The notes under the pieces: generated by a model
What the model saw: only the letters and a program-made list of their open reading frames with translations
Database searches by the model: none
Told to the model about the DNA's origin: nothing
Assembly (NCBI RefSeq): GCF_947507565.1
Contig: NC_089187.1
Coordinates: forward strand, 1,860,001 to 1,924,000
Length of the DNA stretch: 64,000 bases
Direction of reading: 5' to 3'
Source of the DNA: Oscarella lobularis
Lineage: Eukaryota > Porifera > Homoscleromorpha > Homosclerophorida > Oscarellidae
Part shown: one piece after another, positions 51,643 to 61,559 of the stretch
Numbering within the stretch: the stretch's first letter is position 1
How the letters are laid out: each line of letters begins with the position of its first letter
Made by a program: the position numbers and the translations under genes

Positions 51643-52042
51643 TTAGTTCAAGATATTTCCGCAGACGCAAGTTGGAAGTACTGGGCCGTGAATACATTTT
51701 GCGTAGGTTCCACCACAGCAATCTTCGCAATGTGGCATTTGGGGAGCCTTCAGATGGCAGACTTCGTAGGTATCGTTACAGCACCCAAATCCAACTCCCG
51801 CGCAGCACGTGCAAATTCCCTGATATGAAGCGCATTCACGCGCGGTTGCTCCGCTGCAGCAGTGGGAACACGCGGGGAAAAAAGGGCCACTGAGGAATGG
51901 GGCACGTAATCGCTTGATCATTGCAGCACGCAATTCCTCCAGGAGCGCACGGACCGCTTTCGCTCCTAGGATCTTCAACGACTCGGATTTTGGCGCCGTA
52001 GCAAAGGGCAGCGAGCGAGACGAAGAGGATGAACTTGTACAT
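51643..52042 (-). pseudogene. Cys-rich secreted protein, copy 1, with a one-base frame break
   Basis: The ATG at 52042 starts M-Y-K-F-I-L-F-V-S-L-A-A-L-C, a clean signal peptide, and the frame carries C-A-P-G-G-I-A-C-C-N. The stop at 51643-51645 closes a different frame that carries C-S-H-C-C-S-G and the remaining Cys pattern of the family. The span is 400 nt, one more than a multiple of three, and the frames meet at a homopolymer-rich stretch (cccttttttcccc) near 51875-51890. Either this is a real +1 mutation, a sequencing error, or an unrecognised tiny intron. Apart from that the protein (about 132 residues) matches the copies at 55.4 and 55.9 kb: C-x-P-G-G-x(2)-C-C ... C-x-C-C-A ... C-x(2)-C-C ... 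C-x-C-G. Confidence 0.6.
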
Positions 52043-53299
52043 GTTCGGATGGCGTAGTCGAGTTTGTCGTGGCGATGGAATGAGGAGAGGCGGAGCTCTT
52101 CGCGTCGCACGCCACGGCGGGATCCGGCCTCAACTAGAACTACCACGTGAAAGTCGACTATACTGTCAATTTTCACTCATTAGGTGCGAAAAAGGACGTC
52201 CTTCTGTATTCACAATTGCGCACAAAAGCCTCTAATTGACGCATTACGATAGGTGATGTCTAAAATGCCATATTACCTTATCGTTAATTGTAAATTTAGA
52301 GCGTTGTTGAACGATAGCAAAGATCCTTCCGCCAGACGAAGAGAGAAAATACCAGGTTTGCATCAATCGCATCCCATTGGGCCCTCATTGGTGTAGGGCG
52401 TGCACTTAGGAGGTTTGCTCTCTGTTTCGTGCATAACGAGTGGATTCCGCGCATGTTGCCATTGTTCTTTCTCTGAGTCATAGATGCAACGTTTAGGGTT
52501 AGGGAGGAGGCTCACGAAAAACGGCAATAAGCTTAACGGCAAAGCGGTGTCCTTTTCTCAGATTTCCACTATGATTAGCAAATGTTAACGCGGGTGCTTA
52601 TAGTCTTTCCCCCATCTCCGTTCAAACAATTCGTATAGTGTCATGTCTACAGATATTACCTTATTCTTATTCTAATTTGCGAATTTAGAGATTCGTTGAA
52701 CGATCATTCTGCCAGATGAAGAAAGAAACCGCCCACCACCGCTCCAGCAAATTCTCGTCAAGAGGACACTCAGACTCAGACTGCTGTAGTGATGCCAATC
52801 ACATCGCGCACGCAGCTAGGGACACCCCTAAATTCGACGTCTTAATTGTCGTCCGCCGGAGGTCGAAACAAAGACGGAAACGGTCGGATGAGATCGTACA
52901 AGGCAGGAGAGACAAGTGCTAAGACCATCTTCTCATCAAAGACAGTGCTCTCTCTAAAATCAAAGGAGAAGAGCATCGAGGTGAAACCTCCACCGGCAGT
53001 GAGCCAGTGGAAATTACGCTGCGACAGAACCGAGAGCGGCGTCTCTTTCATGTCTGAATATGTCTCCTTATTCCCTCGCTGTGGCGGGACTTCGTCTTCG
53101 CCGATTGAATGAAAGGGCAACCCGTTATCCTTTTTTTCCTTTCTCCGTCGTGCGTGAAGCATTGCATCTGAACGGAAGCCCTAATCTCCGCTGGATGTAG
53201 ATTTAGGCCCGTCGTCTCGTTCTAGCCTCTGCGAGGTTCTCACATTCTCTATACACTATCCACTATTATGGGTTAGGCTCGAGTGTTTTGCACTCTAAT
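52043..53299. other. Intergenic with a 90-bp direct duplication
   Basis: 52252-52347 and 52640-52728 are direct copies sharing 'atattacctta', 'aatttagag', 'tcgttgaacgat' (with one indel) and 'gccaga.gaaga.agaaa'. A short TTAGGG-like motif lies at about 52494. Open frames on either strand near 52.8-53.1 kb have no domain features. Confidence 0.5.
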
Positions 53300-54772
53300 T
53301 CAGTTGAAAGTCGAATCTTTGCGTATCCCATTCGCATTTTCCAATTCCATTGGTTGTCGCATTGTCTTCTCGACGAACGTAGCGTGACCGTCTTTTCCCA
53401 CAACCACGACCGTCGTCGTCCTTTTCCGGGGCAAATACCGTGAATACCTTCGATTTCTGAGCGGAAGTATGCACTAACCTCGTGCCGACAGCTGACGTTG
53501 GATCGTTCTTTCTCAGTAGTAAACCATCGATAAAGATAGAGCTGCATTGCCGTCGTAGATTTAGGGGATAGTATGATGGAAGTATCGTCAGCGGATCGTC
53601 AGGATAGTGCCTTTGCGGAGGAGCTATTAGGTGACTGTATCTCTTGAAATATAGTCCTTACTGGGTTCGGTCGCTTGCCAAGTCGAGTAGCGCATTGATG
53701 AGCTTTTCTCTAGATAAATTGCTTTGCAAAATATTCTCGAAGGCGATTCGTCCCTGAGAGAGTTTTTTCGTCGGGCAGTTGAGCCATTCGTTGCACAGCC
53801 CGTACGTTTCACCTTGCAATTTGAAATCGGGCACATCTTTTTTGCGCCGTATATAGATGAAAGCATACCTGGTTTAAGCGTCTGAAGCTTCTCTTTACTT
53901 CGTAAGATGTAGCTGTTTGTACTATAGACCGCATTCGTCGATCTAGAAATTGGTGAAGGATATTAGTTTATGCATAACGTTTCTACAGCTGGCTCAAAAT
54001 TACTTGATGTCGACGAGAAGAAGATTGAAACCGTCATAATCGTCCTCTTCGACGGCAACTTTCTTTGCGTACTCCATAGGAGACAATTCGTCATCTTTCA
54101 AGAAATCCACGACCAGGGCTCCTAGTGCACACGTTGGCGTTTGGCTGACTGAATATGGAGAAACTTCCTTACCTCTGCTCTTCGGCGGCGAACTGTTTGA
54201 TTGACGCAGGTTCGTGACCGTTGCTAGACGCCCCGATTTGGTGATTCCCAGCCACGTTCCACCTTTCACGGCGTCCTTTCATGTAATTTTAGAGAAATTA
54301 CTCTATACTGTGCGTGGCTCTGTCCTATAACTCTAAGCCAGTCGAGTATGGGAACGATAGAAGCGCGTATATAAGAACGTTTTGCGTCTCATCTGAGCGA
54401 TCAACACCGCTGTCGCTCGAAAATAGACGCCTCTCGTAGTGCGTAGTACGAGAGGCGTCTATTTTCGAGCAACAGCGGTGTTGATGCAGCTGACGTCGAT
54501 CGTCACAAGCAATTGTCGGCCTGTCATCTCGTCGCCGGTTTGTGACTAGCTCACGACGATACAAACTTACATCAGGTTGAGGCAGATCGACAAACGTGTA
54601 AATGTACAACAATTGAAGCTCCAGCTCTAGTACCTGCGAGAATGGATTGAGGTTGCCAGTAATGAGCCGGAATTGCTGCGCGGTTGAAGTATTCGTCTCG
54701 ATTGGCCACGAGAACAAAACGAAACGGCTGGTCTTCGTTCGGACTGTCGAGCGACCAAAAAACTACACACAT
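53300..54772 (-). CDS. TANGO2: TANGO2 family protein (NRDE domain)
   Basis: Minus-strand exons: 54772 to about 54626, 54275-54173, 54121-54004, 53942-53869, 53812-53662, 53610-53479 and 53420-53300 (stop TGA 53302-53300). From the second exon on all phases close. The N-terminus M-C-V-V-F-W-S-L is the processed-Cys/NTN-like start of the family, followed by V-A-N-R-D-E-Y-F (the N-R-D-E signature), G-G-T-W-L-G-I, D-G-F-N-L-L-L-V-D, T-Y-G-L-C-N-E-W, V-G-T-R-T-T-T-V-V-V and D-G-H-A-T-F-V-E-K-T near the C-terminus. Length is about 285 residues, close to usual. TANGO2 proteins are implicated in Golgi/mitochondrial organisation and haem or lipid handling. It is the only housekeeping-type gene in the window. 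The end of exon 1 is uncertain: the best protein junction would need a non-GT donor. Its first intron contains the hairpin at 54400-54485. Confidence 0.88.
54400..54485. repeat. Near-perfect hairpin, 39-bp arms, in TANGO2 intron 1
   Basis: Left arm 54400-54438, loop 54439-54446 (gtgcgtag), right arm 54447-54485, a single mismatch (54414 against 54471). The intron is transcribed on the minus strand. It could be an inserted MITE-like element, a small-RNA precursor or a cruciform. Confidence 0.8.
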
Positions 54773-55089
54773 AGTGTAATTGACCCCTTGAAGCTGACTG
54801 ACTGTCCCCCGTTGCGGAAGAGCGGCTTTTATTATAACATGTGACGTCAGGTATTTATTACACTTTCTTGGAATCATTCCAGGATATTCTCCGTCAGCTT
54901 TCAACCTCTTCCTTATTCAATCGATTATCGGCCAGACAAAATACATCTAATGGGAAAGGGATTGGTCTGCTTCCCTCAGACTACGTTAGAATTCATTCTG
55001 TACGGCACATTTAGGTCCAGTACTTCTACCGATTCGCTTTTCCTCTCGTTCTCATCCTGCCCGCCTGCGACGAACACTTCCGTTTGCGC
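54773..55089. other. 5' flank of TANGO2 and intergenic DNA
   Basis: No gene seen. It carries the presumed promoter of TANGO2; no clear TATA box. Confidence 0.35.
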
Positions 55090-55170
55090 AGAAGGGAACG
55101 GGTGGAAATTTTGGTATACGCACTTTCCGTAGCTTCGACCATAGTAATCTCCGCAATGTGGCACGTCTTC
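55090..55170 (-). pseudogene. Relic of the Cys-rich family
   Basis: Minus strand from 55164 reads M-P-H-C-G-D-Y-Y-G-R-S-Y-G-K-C, aligning with M-P-H-C-E-D-C-C-G-G-T-Y-A-K-C of copy 1 at the nucleotide level (atgccacattgcg.agatt). The central Cys pair is changed to Tyr-Tyr, and neither the 5' exon nor the terminal C-x-C-G can be found. A dead fragment is the simplest reading. Confidence 0.5.
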
Positions 55171-55354
55171 TGCATAAACGACGTCCTGGACAGGTCAAGA
55201 TCGCGTGTACTCACCACTTCTAGATTACTGAAATCAAGTGAGAACCTCTAGGAGAGCGCGGGACACTAATTCTTCAACACATCAATACACAAAACACACA
55301 CAAACAACATGCATAGCAAACCAAACTGCTCATTGTCACATTGACCGTTTTTTT

Positions 55355-55711
55355 TTACTTCTGAACTCCGCATCGACATATATGAGGATGGTATTGGGTG
55401 CACGTTTCGGCTGCATGCGGAACGCAGCAGGCGTGACAGTTCGGCAATTGAGGAACCGCCTCGCACTCCTTATACGAACCGCGACAACAATACGCATTCG
55501 TTTCGGCGCAGCATATGCAGAAGGGCGGCAGCGAGGCGCTGCACACGCCCGTGATGTTGCCGCTGCAGCAACTAGCGCACAGGGCGTAATCCCCGCAGTT
55601 CTGCGGGGCGCTTTTGCAGCAGACAATTCCCCCGCGCGTGCACTTGAAATCGTCGATGCTGTAGTAAAGCGGAGCGAGTAGCGAAACGAAGAACATCAGT
55701 CTGGCGAGCAT
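55355..55711 (-). CDS. Small secreted Cys-rich protein, copy 2
   Basis: Single exon, 118 residues. Signal peptide from M-L-A-R-L-M-F-F-V-S-L-L-A-P-L, then a mature region with paired and single cysteines: C-T-R-G-G-I-V-C-C, C-A-S-C-C-S-G, C-I-C-C-A-E, C-C-R-G-S-Y-K-E-C, C-H-A-C-C-V-P and a terminal C-R-C-G. It has exactly the same length and Cys layout as the neighbour at 55875-56231, so both are probably functional tandem duplicates. C-C pairs recall granulin-type folds but the spacing differs; I do not recognise the family. The function is unknown; secreted Cys-rich peptides of this size are often defence, adhesion or signalling factors, which is inference only. Confidence 0.75.
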   Translation of the reverse strand: MLARLMFFVSLLAPLYYSIDDFKCTRGGIVCCKSAPQNCGDYALCASCCSGNITGVCSASLPPFCICCAETNAYCCRGSYKECEAVPQLPNCHACCVPHAAETCTQYHPHICRCGVQK

Positions 55712-55874
55712 GTTGACGAAGACGCGAGAAGAAGCTGCCCGTATGAGTTGTAGTGAGGAGAAAGGATGTATCACCCATAGGTGCCCTAGTTCCTCTTCAA
55801 TAACGAACGACACACAACGAACACACCAATGCAACAAATGTCTTTTGCATGCATAAACTAGAACGGCGTTCTCT

Positions 55875-56231
55875 CTAAGTTTCCGCGCCGCAACGGCATA
55901 TGAAGGGGCGACGTTTCGTGCATATTGCGATGGGCGATGGCACGCAGCAATCGCGACAGTTAGGAAATTCGGGAAGCTCCTCGCACTCCTTGTACGAACC
56001 GCGACAGCAGAACGTGTCACTTTCCGCGCAGCATGTGCAAATCGACGGTTCCGTGTAGCTGCAGATTCCGGTAATATTGTTACTACAGCAACCGGCGCAC
56101 GAAGGATAATTCCCGCAGTTTGTTGAACTGTTTCTGCAGCACGCCGTTCCCCCAGGCGTACAGGTCGTCAAGTCAATGTTGACGCTATTGTAGAGGGCCA
56201 ATAGCGAAAGGACGACTATAAGCCTGTACAT
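55875..56231 (-). CDS. Small secreted Cys-rich protein, copy 3
   Basis: Single exon, 118 residues, same strand and 163 bp upstream of the copy at 55355-55711. Signal peptide M-Y-R-L-I-V-V-L-S-L-L-A-L; mature part C-T-P-G-G-T-A-C-C, C-A-G-C-C-S-N, C-T-C-C-A-E, C-C-R-G-S-Y-K-E-C, C-R-D-C-C-V-P and a final C-R-C-G. The motif C-C-R-G-S-Y-K-E-C is identical in both neighbours. The frame is open further upstream to 56336, but the internal Met at 56231 gives the cleaner signal peptide and matches the start of the other copies. Confidence 0.75.
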   Translation of the reverse strand: MYRLIVVLSLLALYNSVNIDLTTCTPGGTACCRNSSTNCGNYPSCAGCCSNNITGICSYTEPSICTCCAESDTFCCRGSYKECEELPEFPNCRDCCVPSPIAICTKRRPFICRCGAET

Positions 56232-56936
56232 GTTTAAGATTGAGAAGAGCATGCAAGGCAGCATCCCGTAGGTGTAGCAGCACTCGCACTTGATTAGAGA
56301 TTCTGCAACACGCAAACGCTCCGCGCTTACTTCCACACATAACCCCGCCCAAGCTACGGGAATTCGTGCAGTCGTGTTCGACGGCAGGAGAACAAGCTAA
56401 AACGCCTCTCTCGAAGACCAGACTAGCTTCTTTCGCTCATTTTTAAGCTGCCCAAAGTCGCACAGGAGCCGCGGAGAGGCTCCTGTTGAGGTACAGTAGG
56501 AAAAAAACTTTGTTCGTGTGCCTCGAGTTCACGAGGACGTTCTATAGTTATCTCTGACCCTCCGATCGTTCTACTAGGGATACTAGTATCCCTGGTTCTA
56601 CAGCTGTTGTCAGCAATGGGCATTTCAGCTTAGATAATAAAGGAGGGCCTCTTTTGAGGAAACCGAGCTCGTTTCAGTGAGAAGCGACGTCCGACGAGCA
56701 ACGAATTCGTGCAGAAAAACAAGCCACGTTGAAGCGATCGATGTTCTCCATTCGCTAAGCCGACCACAAGGTAAAGACGCGATCATTTCCCATTGATTTT
56801 TTTGATTTTTATTGATCGCGTGTCGTGACTGTAGTCAGAACTCCATCGCCTTCTCAAACACACGCGTCTCCAAAGCGAAACTAAATGGAAATCTTCTTCA
56901 ACCGCCAAGCCTTGAAGGCAATTTTTTTGCATTTAC
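56232..56936. other. Intergenic, no gene seen
   Basis: 5' flank of the Cys-rich copy at 55875-56231 and the palindrome at 56576. No further features supported. Confidence 0.4.
56576..56593. repeat. Perfect 18-bp palindrome
   Basis: agggatactagtatccct, flanked by gttctac on both sides (cgttctact ... ggttctacag). Related to the palindrome at 12663-12682. Confidence 0.5.
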
Positions 56937-57140
56937 TGGGTTCAAGTATATAGGCAACATCCAAATCAAGGTACAAATAATTTTATCGTGATACCCAATT
57001 AAAGGAGTCGTCTCTAGGTCTGAGTCTCGCGCATCTTTGACTTCAACTCGTACCACGCTGAGTTTGAAAAGAGTAGCGAGTCAAACCAGACTCCTGGTCA
57101 AACGAAGACACAAGCTACAGAGTTCCTTCAGGATTTCAAG
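56937..57140. repeat. Dispersed repeat, copy 2
   Basis: Partner of 14117-14310 in the same orientation. Shared blocks are listed there. The downstream sequence of the two copies diverges after 'cttcaggat'. Confidence 0.65.
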
Positions 57141-58731
57141 GTATTTTATTATTGATTCTCGGCCAATTGTTTTGCCGTGTAGTAATTCTCCCAATCCGAC
57201 GAGGCAGACGCAGCCATCCCTCTGGGCCGAGAGCGAAAAGAGGCCGCACCTCCGCCGGGGCGATGGAGCGGCCCTACTCTTGGTGGTACGAGTGATAACT
57301 ACCATCCCCCACTTGGGCAAGACGCTGTGGGCAAAATCGCGGTCCTCCCGGGTCTTGGGTTAATGACTCCCCCAGTGCCCCGGTGGCGAGGGTACCCCCT
57401 TTGGGCCTTAAAGGGGTATACTGGAGGCCTGAACCGGCGGGATGAATGGGTGATCCCACCTCCTTGGGAGCTGGAGGTTAACTCGTCTAATGTGCTCTCC
57501 TCCTTGCGGCTTGGGTGAAAGTCGCCCTGGATGACATGGGAGTATGTCACACCTCTTGGACCTGAGGGGAAGTTAGGTCCCTGCTCGCTCTCCTCAATGG
57601 GAGTGAGTTGAGAAGAGGACAAGGAGCGCCGAAGAAGACGCCGAGGATAACGGACAAGGAGCGCCGGGCCCGCCTCCTCCTCCCATTGGGAGGGGAGGTG
57701 GGCAAAGCTCGTCTTCCCCGTTTGGGGGAGGCGAGCAACGCAGGGAGAACAAAGCTTCCTCCCTGCGTGAAAAATGAAGGATGGACGTGTTTTTAATTTT
57801 TATACATACGGGACTTTATTGAATAAATTTTTTACATGGTATCTTCTACATTTACTTCTGACGCGTTTAACTGTGATGTAACGCGCGACGGCCACAGCAC
57901 ACTAGGGTGTGGGCAATGCCGCACAAACTCAGCCCACAACATGTAGCACACGTGAGCGGAGTTTTTTGCGCTGCTTGGCAAGCGCGCAAAAGCCGCGCGT
58001 GGAGTGCGTGTAATATGCGCCTACTAAAATATAAAATAGTAAAAGCGTTAGTCTCTCTTCGGTTCTTCTACTTGACATCTCAGCGACTCACAACCATAAC
58101 AGCATTAGGATACTAGAAGGAAAACGGTTCATATAAGTAAAGAAAATTGGATCTGAAACTTCACCTCAGAGTATTCGATTAATGCGTTACTGTAGAGACA
58201 CGGCGTAAATCAAAAGCGCGCGCGTGGGTACACAATCAAAAGCGTGCGTATGCGGAGACACTGCGCGTGTCTCGTGTCTGCAGATAAACATCGTGCACTA
58301 CGCTAGTTCATGCACAACAAAAATTATTTGAGATATTTCTTCTTATTTTGGCACTGGGAGTGAGAAGAGTTTTAATTTTAATACGTGAATCTAAGTGACA
58401 ACCCACCTTCCTTGACTTGCTCTTGGAGATGTCAATTGCTTTCAAATTTCTGAAGAAAAGATAGAAAGTCAGTTTATTTGAGACAATGCGTCTCGCTACT
58501 TCATCGCAACAGCTTCAAATCAGCTAAAGACGTCGACAAATCGCAAAAACAAGCTGCCTGATATATGGCCATCCCCACCGGCTACGAAAGAGCAGTGAAA
58601 AAAATGATAGTGTAATGCAGTGTAATGCACACCTCATATTAATTGCTTGAGAATGAACGTCTGATCACTGTAAAACTTTTTTCAAAATGCTACAAGATAG
58701 AAAACCAAAATAGAACAATTTATAATAAAAT
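57141..58731. other. Intergenic, GC-rich then AT-rich, no gene supported
   Basis: 57240-57780 is GC-rich with long overlapping open frames on both strands but no recognisable domain. A short hairpin cgcaggga/tccctgcg lies at about 57738-57765. From 57790 on it is AT-rich without coding features. Confidence 0.4.
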
Positions 58732-59450
58732 CTATACTACACCTAAATGACGGATTAGATAGATATAGATATAGAACAACACCTAAATTACCTCCAAATC
58801 CATTGACCTAAAATCCTTAACTAATAAACCTATACTACACCTAAATGACGGATTACTAAATATTTTGACGTGGAAAAACCTAAATTACCTCCAAATCCAT
58901 TGACCTAAAATCCGAAACTAATAAACCTATACTACACCTAAATGACAGATTACTAAATTTGAGGTGAGAAAGCACCTACTACCTCCAAATCCATTGACCT
59001 AAAAACCTACTAATAAAATCTATACTACACCTAAATGACGGATTAGATACACGTTTTAGAATGACACCTAAATTACCTCAAAATCCTTTGACCTAAATCC
59101 TAAACTAATAAGCCTATACTACACCTAAAAGACGCATAACTAAATATTTGACGCGGAAAAACCTAAATTACCTCCAAATCCATTGACCTAAAATCCTAAA
59201 CTAATAAACCTATATTACACCTAAATGACGGGTTACTAAATTTGAAAAAGCACCTAAATTACCTCCAATTCCATTGACCTAAAAACCTACTAATAAATCT
59301 ATACCACACCTAAATGACAAATTTCTAAATGACGTATTAGCAAAATCTGTTATAGAATAACACCTAAATTACCTCCGAATCCATTGACCTAGATAATTAA
59401 GCCTATATTCTAATCAACCTAAATTACCTCAAAAATCCATTGAAATGGTC
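58732..59450. repeat. Satellite array, monomers of 89-104 bp with an A-B-C higher-order order
   Basis: Monomers start (ctatactacac... and variants) at 58732, 58830, 58927, 59020, 59114, 59210, 59299 and a truncated one at 59403. All share 'cctaaattacctccaaatcc' and 'attgacctaaa'. Variable parts recur every third monomer: monomers 1/4/7, 2/5 and 3/6 match, giving a super-period of about 280-288 bp. Confidence 0.85.
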
Positions 59451-59456
59451 TAACCG

Positions 59457-59551
59457 GGGTGGCGGCTGCCAGCTAAGCACGTTGGGGAAGGGAGCTACAA
59501 GCCTAACTATTTTTTTCGGATATCCATCCTACCCTACTGGCAGCCACCCTA
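59457..59551. repeat. Imperfect inverted repeat next to the satellite
   Basis: gggtggcggctgccag (left) against ctggcagccaccc (right), differing by a 3-nt insertion, about 65 bp apart. Confidence 0.45.
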
Positions 59552-61559
59552 AACCCTAATGCAACGCATTGCGGTATCGTAGTTGCAGCGTAAGCACGAA
59601 TGCAGAAATTGATGGACACTACAGTACAGCTTTTTGTTGTCCCCACTATGCTCCCTGCCGCGTACATAAGAGGACCCCATTAGCAATTTAGAGATATTTT
59701 TTATTTAACAAAGAGGAGAGCGTCATGCCGTCGTTCCATTGCTCCACGCTCACGAGCCCCCACCCGCCCCTTAATCGTTTAGATTCAGTCGAAAATCAAG
59801 TCTATGACTCGGGAGCCGAAGCAATGGCCCAACACATGCAATCCACCAGATATGCACGCGACAGAGGAGCACCCAACCCCCTACGTGCACGTCCTACACC
59901 CGCCGTGGAGGACCCAAAGGAATGCGGTGCAAACCTGTGACTTCTCTTCATCTGGCGGGAGATCTTTGCTATCTCCTCCCCCTCCCAACTTTATCACATG
60001 ATAACTTCCGGTCACATCGAGTTGGCCCTATAATGAGAAACGCGATACGAGTGACATTGACAGATGACAAAATCGTAGGCGTCGCTTACGTTTTTCGCAG
60101 CCGAAGCGACGACTGCCGTATCGATCCGCTTCGAGGAGCATCGTCGCTTTTCTAAAGAAGACAAAAAACGAGAGTAGACTATAATAAGGCGTCGTGGCAC
60201 CAAAGGGGGGGAAGGCGTGCACTTACAGGCGATCGAAGGCGCCGTTCTATAGCTCCTGATGAAAACGCACCATTGCACATAATACTGCGCGATCTAGAAT
60301 ATTCCATCATAGAGTTCGTTTTGTTGGCGGAAGAAGAGCGGGAACTCTCACCGATGCGATGGCCACGTGGCGTTGTCTTCGCGCCGATCAAGGCGCAATC
60401 CTTCGCGAAGGATTGCGGGTATCCTGTGAAAACAGGCAGGATCACATTCTTTGTAGAAAATGGCGTTTTTCTGGCTTTTACCGCTGCCTTCGGAGTCCCC
60501 GCCTTCGTTTTTCGGCCCGCCGCGAGGCGGTGCGCTTTCTCGGCCGCCTCGGACGCAAAGACGAACGTGACGTGGCCGCCTGCGGTTGGAGTGGCGAGTG
60601 TGAGTCTACTCTAAACGAAGTTCGGGCCGAGAATGACTCTGAATGAGCCAAAATTCTTGTCGACGCGTGCGTTGTAACGTGCGTTGTCGTATCACGTGAG
60701 TCACGCTCTTCTGTACTTTCGCAGCTTCGAAAACGATGCTATCTCGCGAAAAAAGTCGTGCATTGTTCAGAATTGTCAACTTGGGACGAATCTGCAGAAG
60801 TGAATGACGAACCAGTATTTATTGATATAGGAATTTGGATCGTTAGAAATTTACAATATTTTTCAGGCCAATATCTCAGCTTTGCCTGAGAGTACGTAGC
60901 GGTACTGTACTCTCACTCGTGTAAATGATCACGTGGTGTATAGTACATACAAAGTACCTGTCCTATATTTTAATATTGCATATGACAGTAAGGGTTGACG
61001 TGTTTAGCAAAATAGCATATAATTTGACGTTTGCTTTAAAGCAGGCCAACTCCTTTCGCTTCCTGATGTCTGGAAAATGGTAATGTCATCATATCAGCAA
61101 GGAAATCTATGGGCATTTATAACCCAAACTGTATTTAGTAGAGAATATTTTACTGTGATAGATGATGATGATGGTCGCATCTGCACGTGGTTTAGACCGT
61201 TGCGTTGTGAATATATCTATGAAAAGTACTGTATGGTCTTTTGCTCTATCTGCTAAGAAAATGCCTTAGGTCATTCATGTGCAAATAATTTATCTCCCTT
61301 TCGGCTAGTACAGCGCATTCGCCAAGAAAAGGTTAGGGTTAGGGGGGTCAGGGGCATGGTTAGTGTCGGGGCGACAGCTAGAGGTTGAGGTAAAGAAAAA
61401 CGTCGACATCTAAGATTAGAAGAGGAACAGGCGTTGGAAACGCTTTACTCCGCAGCCCGCTCAGTAGACAACGACGCAGTTGCATGAGTAGTTGCAAGGG
61501 TTCCTCGATCACAGTGCCTCACCTAGTCGAAAGGGGCTGTGTTCGCTGAATGAAATTAG
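59552..61559. other. Intergenic, possible gene fragments, none assignable
   Basis: 60273-60646 is open in two plus-strand frames with sensible composition and might hold an exon, but no motif is recognisable. The rest is AT-rich. A 'ggttagggttagg' motif at about 61333 is telomere-like but only two units long. Confidence 0.35.

Noticed and set aside
52494-52510. Telomere-like TTAGGG motif (also near 59570 and 61333)
   Set aside because: Only two units each, no array, so not evidence of a telomere or a fusion point.
57038-57800. Several 60-110-residue frames on both strands in the GC-rich block
   Set aside because: Mutually overlapping, low-complexity Pro/Gly/Arg content, no domain; probably a GC-composition effect.
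58732-59450. CRISPR array
   Set aside because: Spacer-like parts are themselves repeated every third unit and the genes here are intron-bearing animal genes. This is a satellite.
60273-60646. Overlapping plus-strand frames as a gene
   Set aside because: No recognised motif or splice context. Kept only as an intergenic note.
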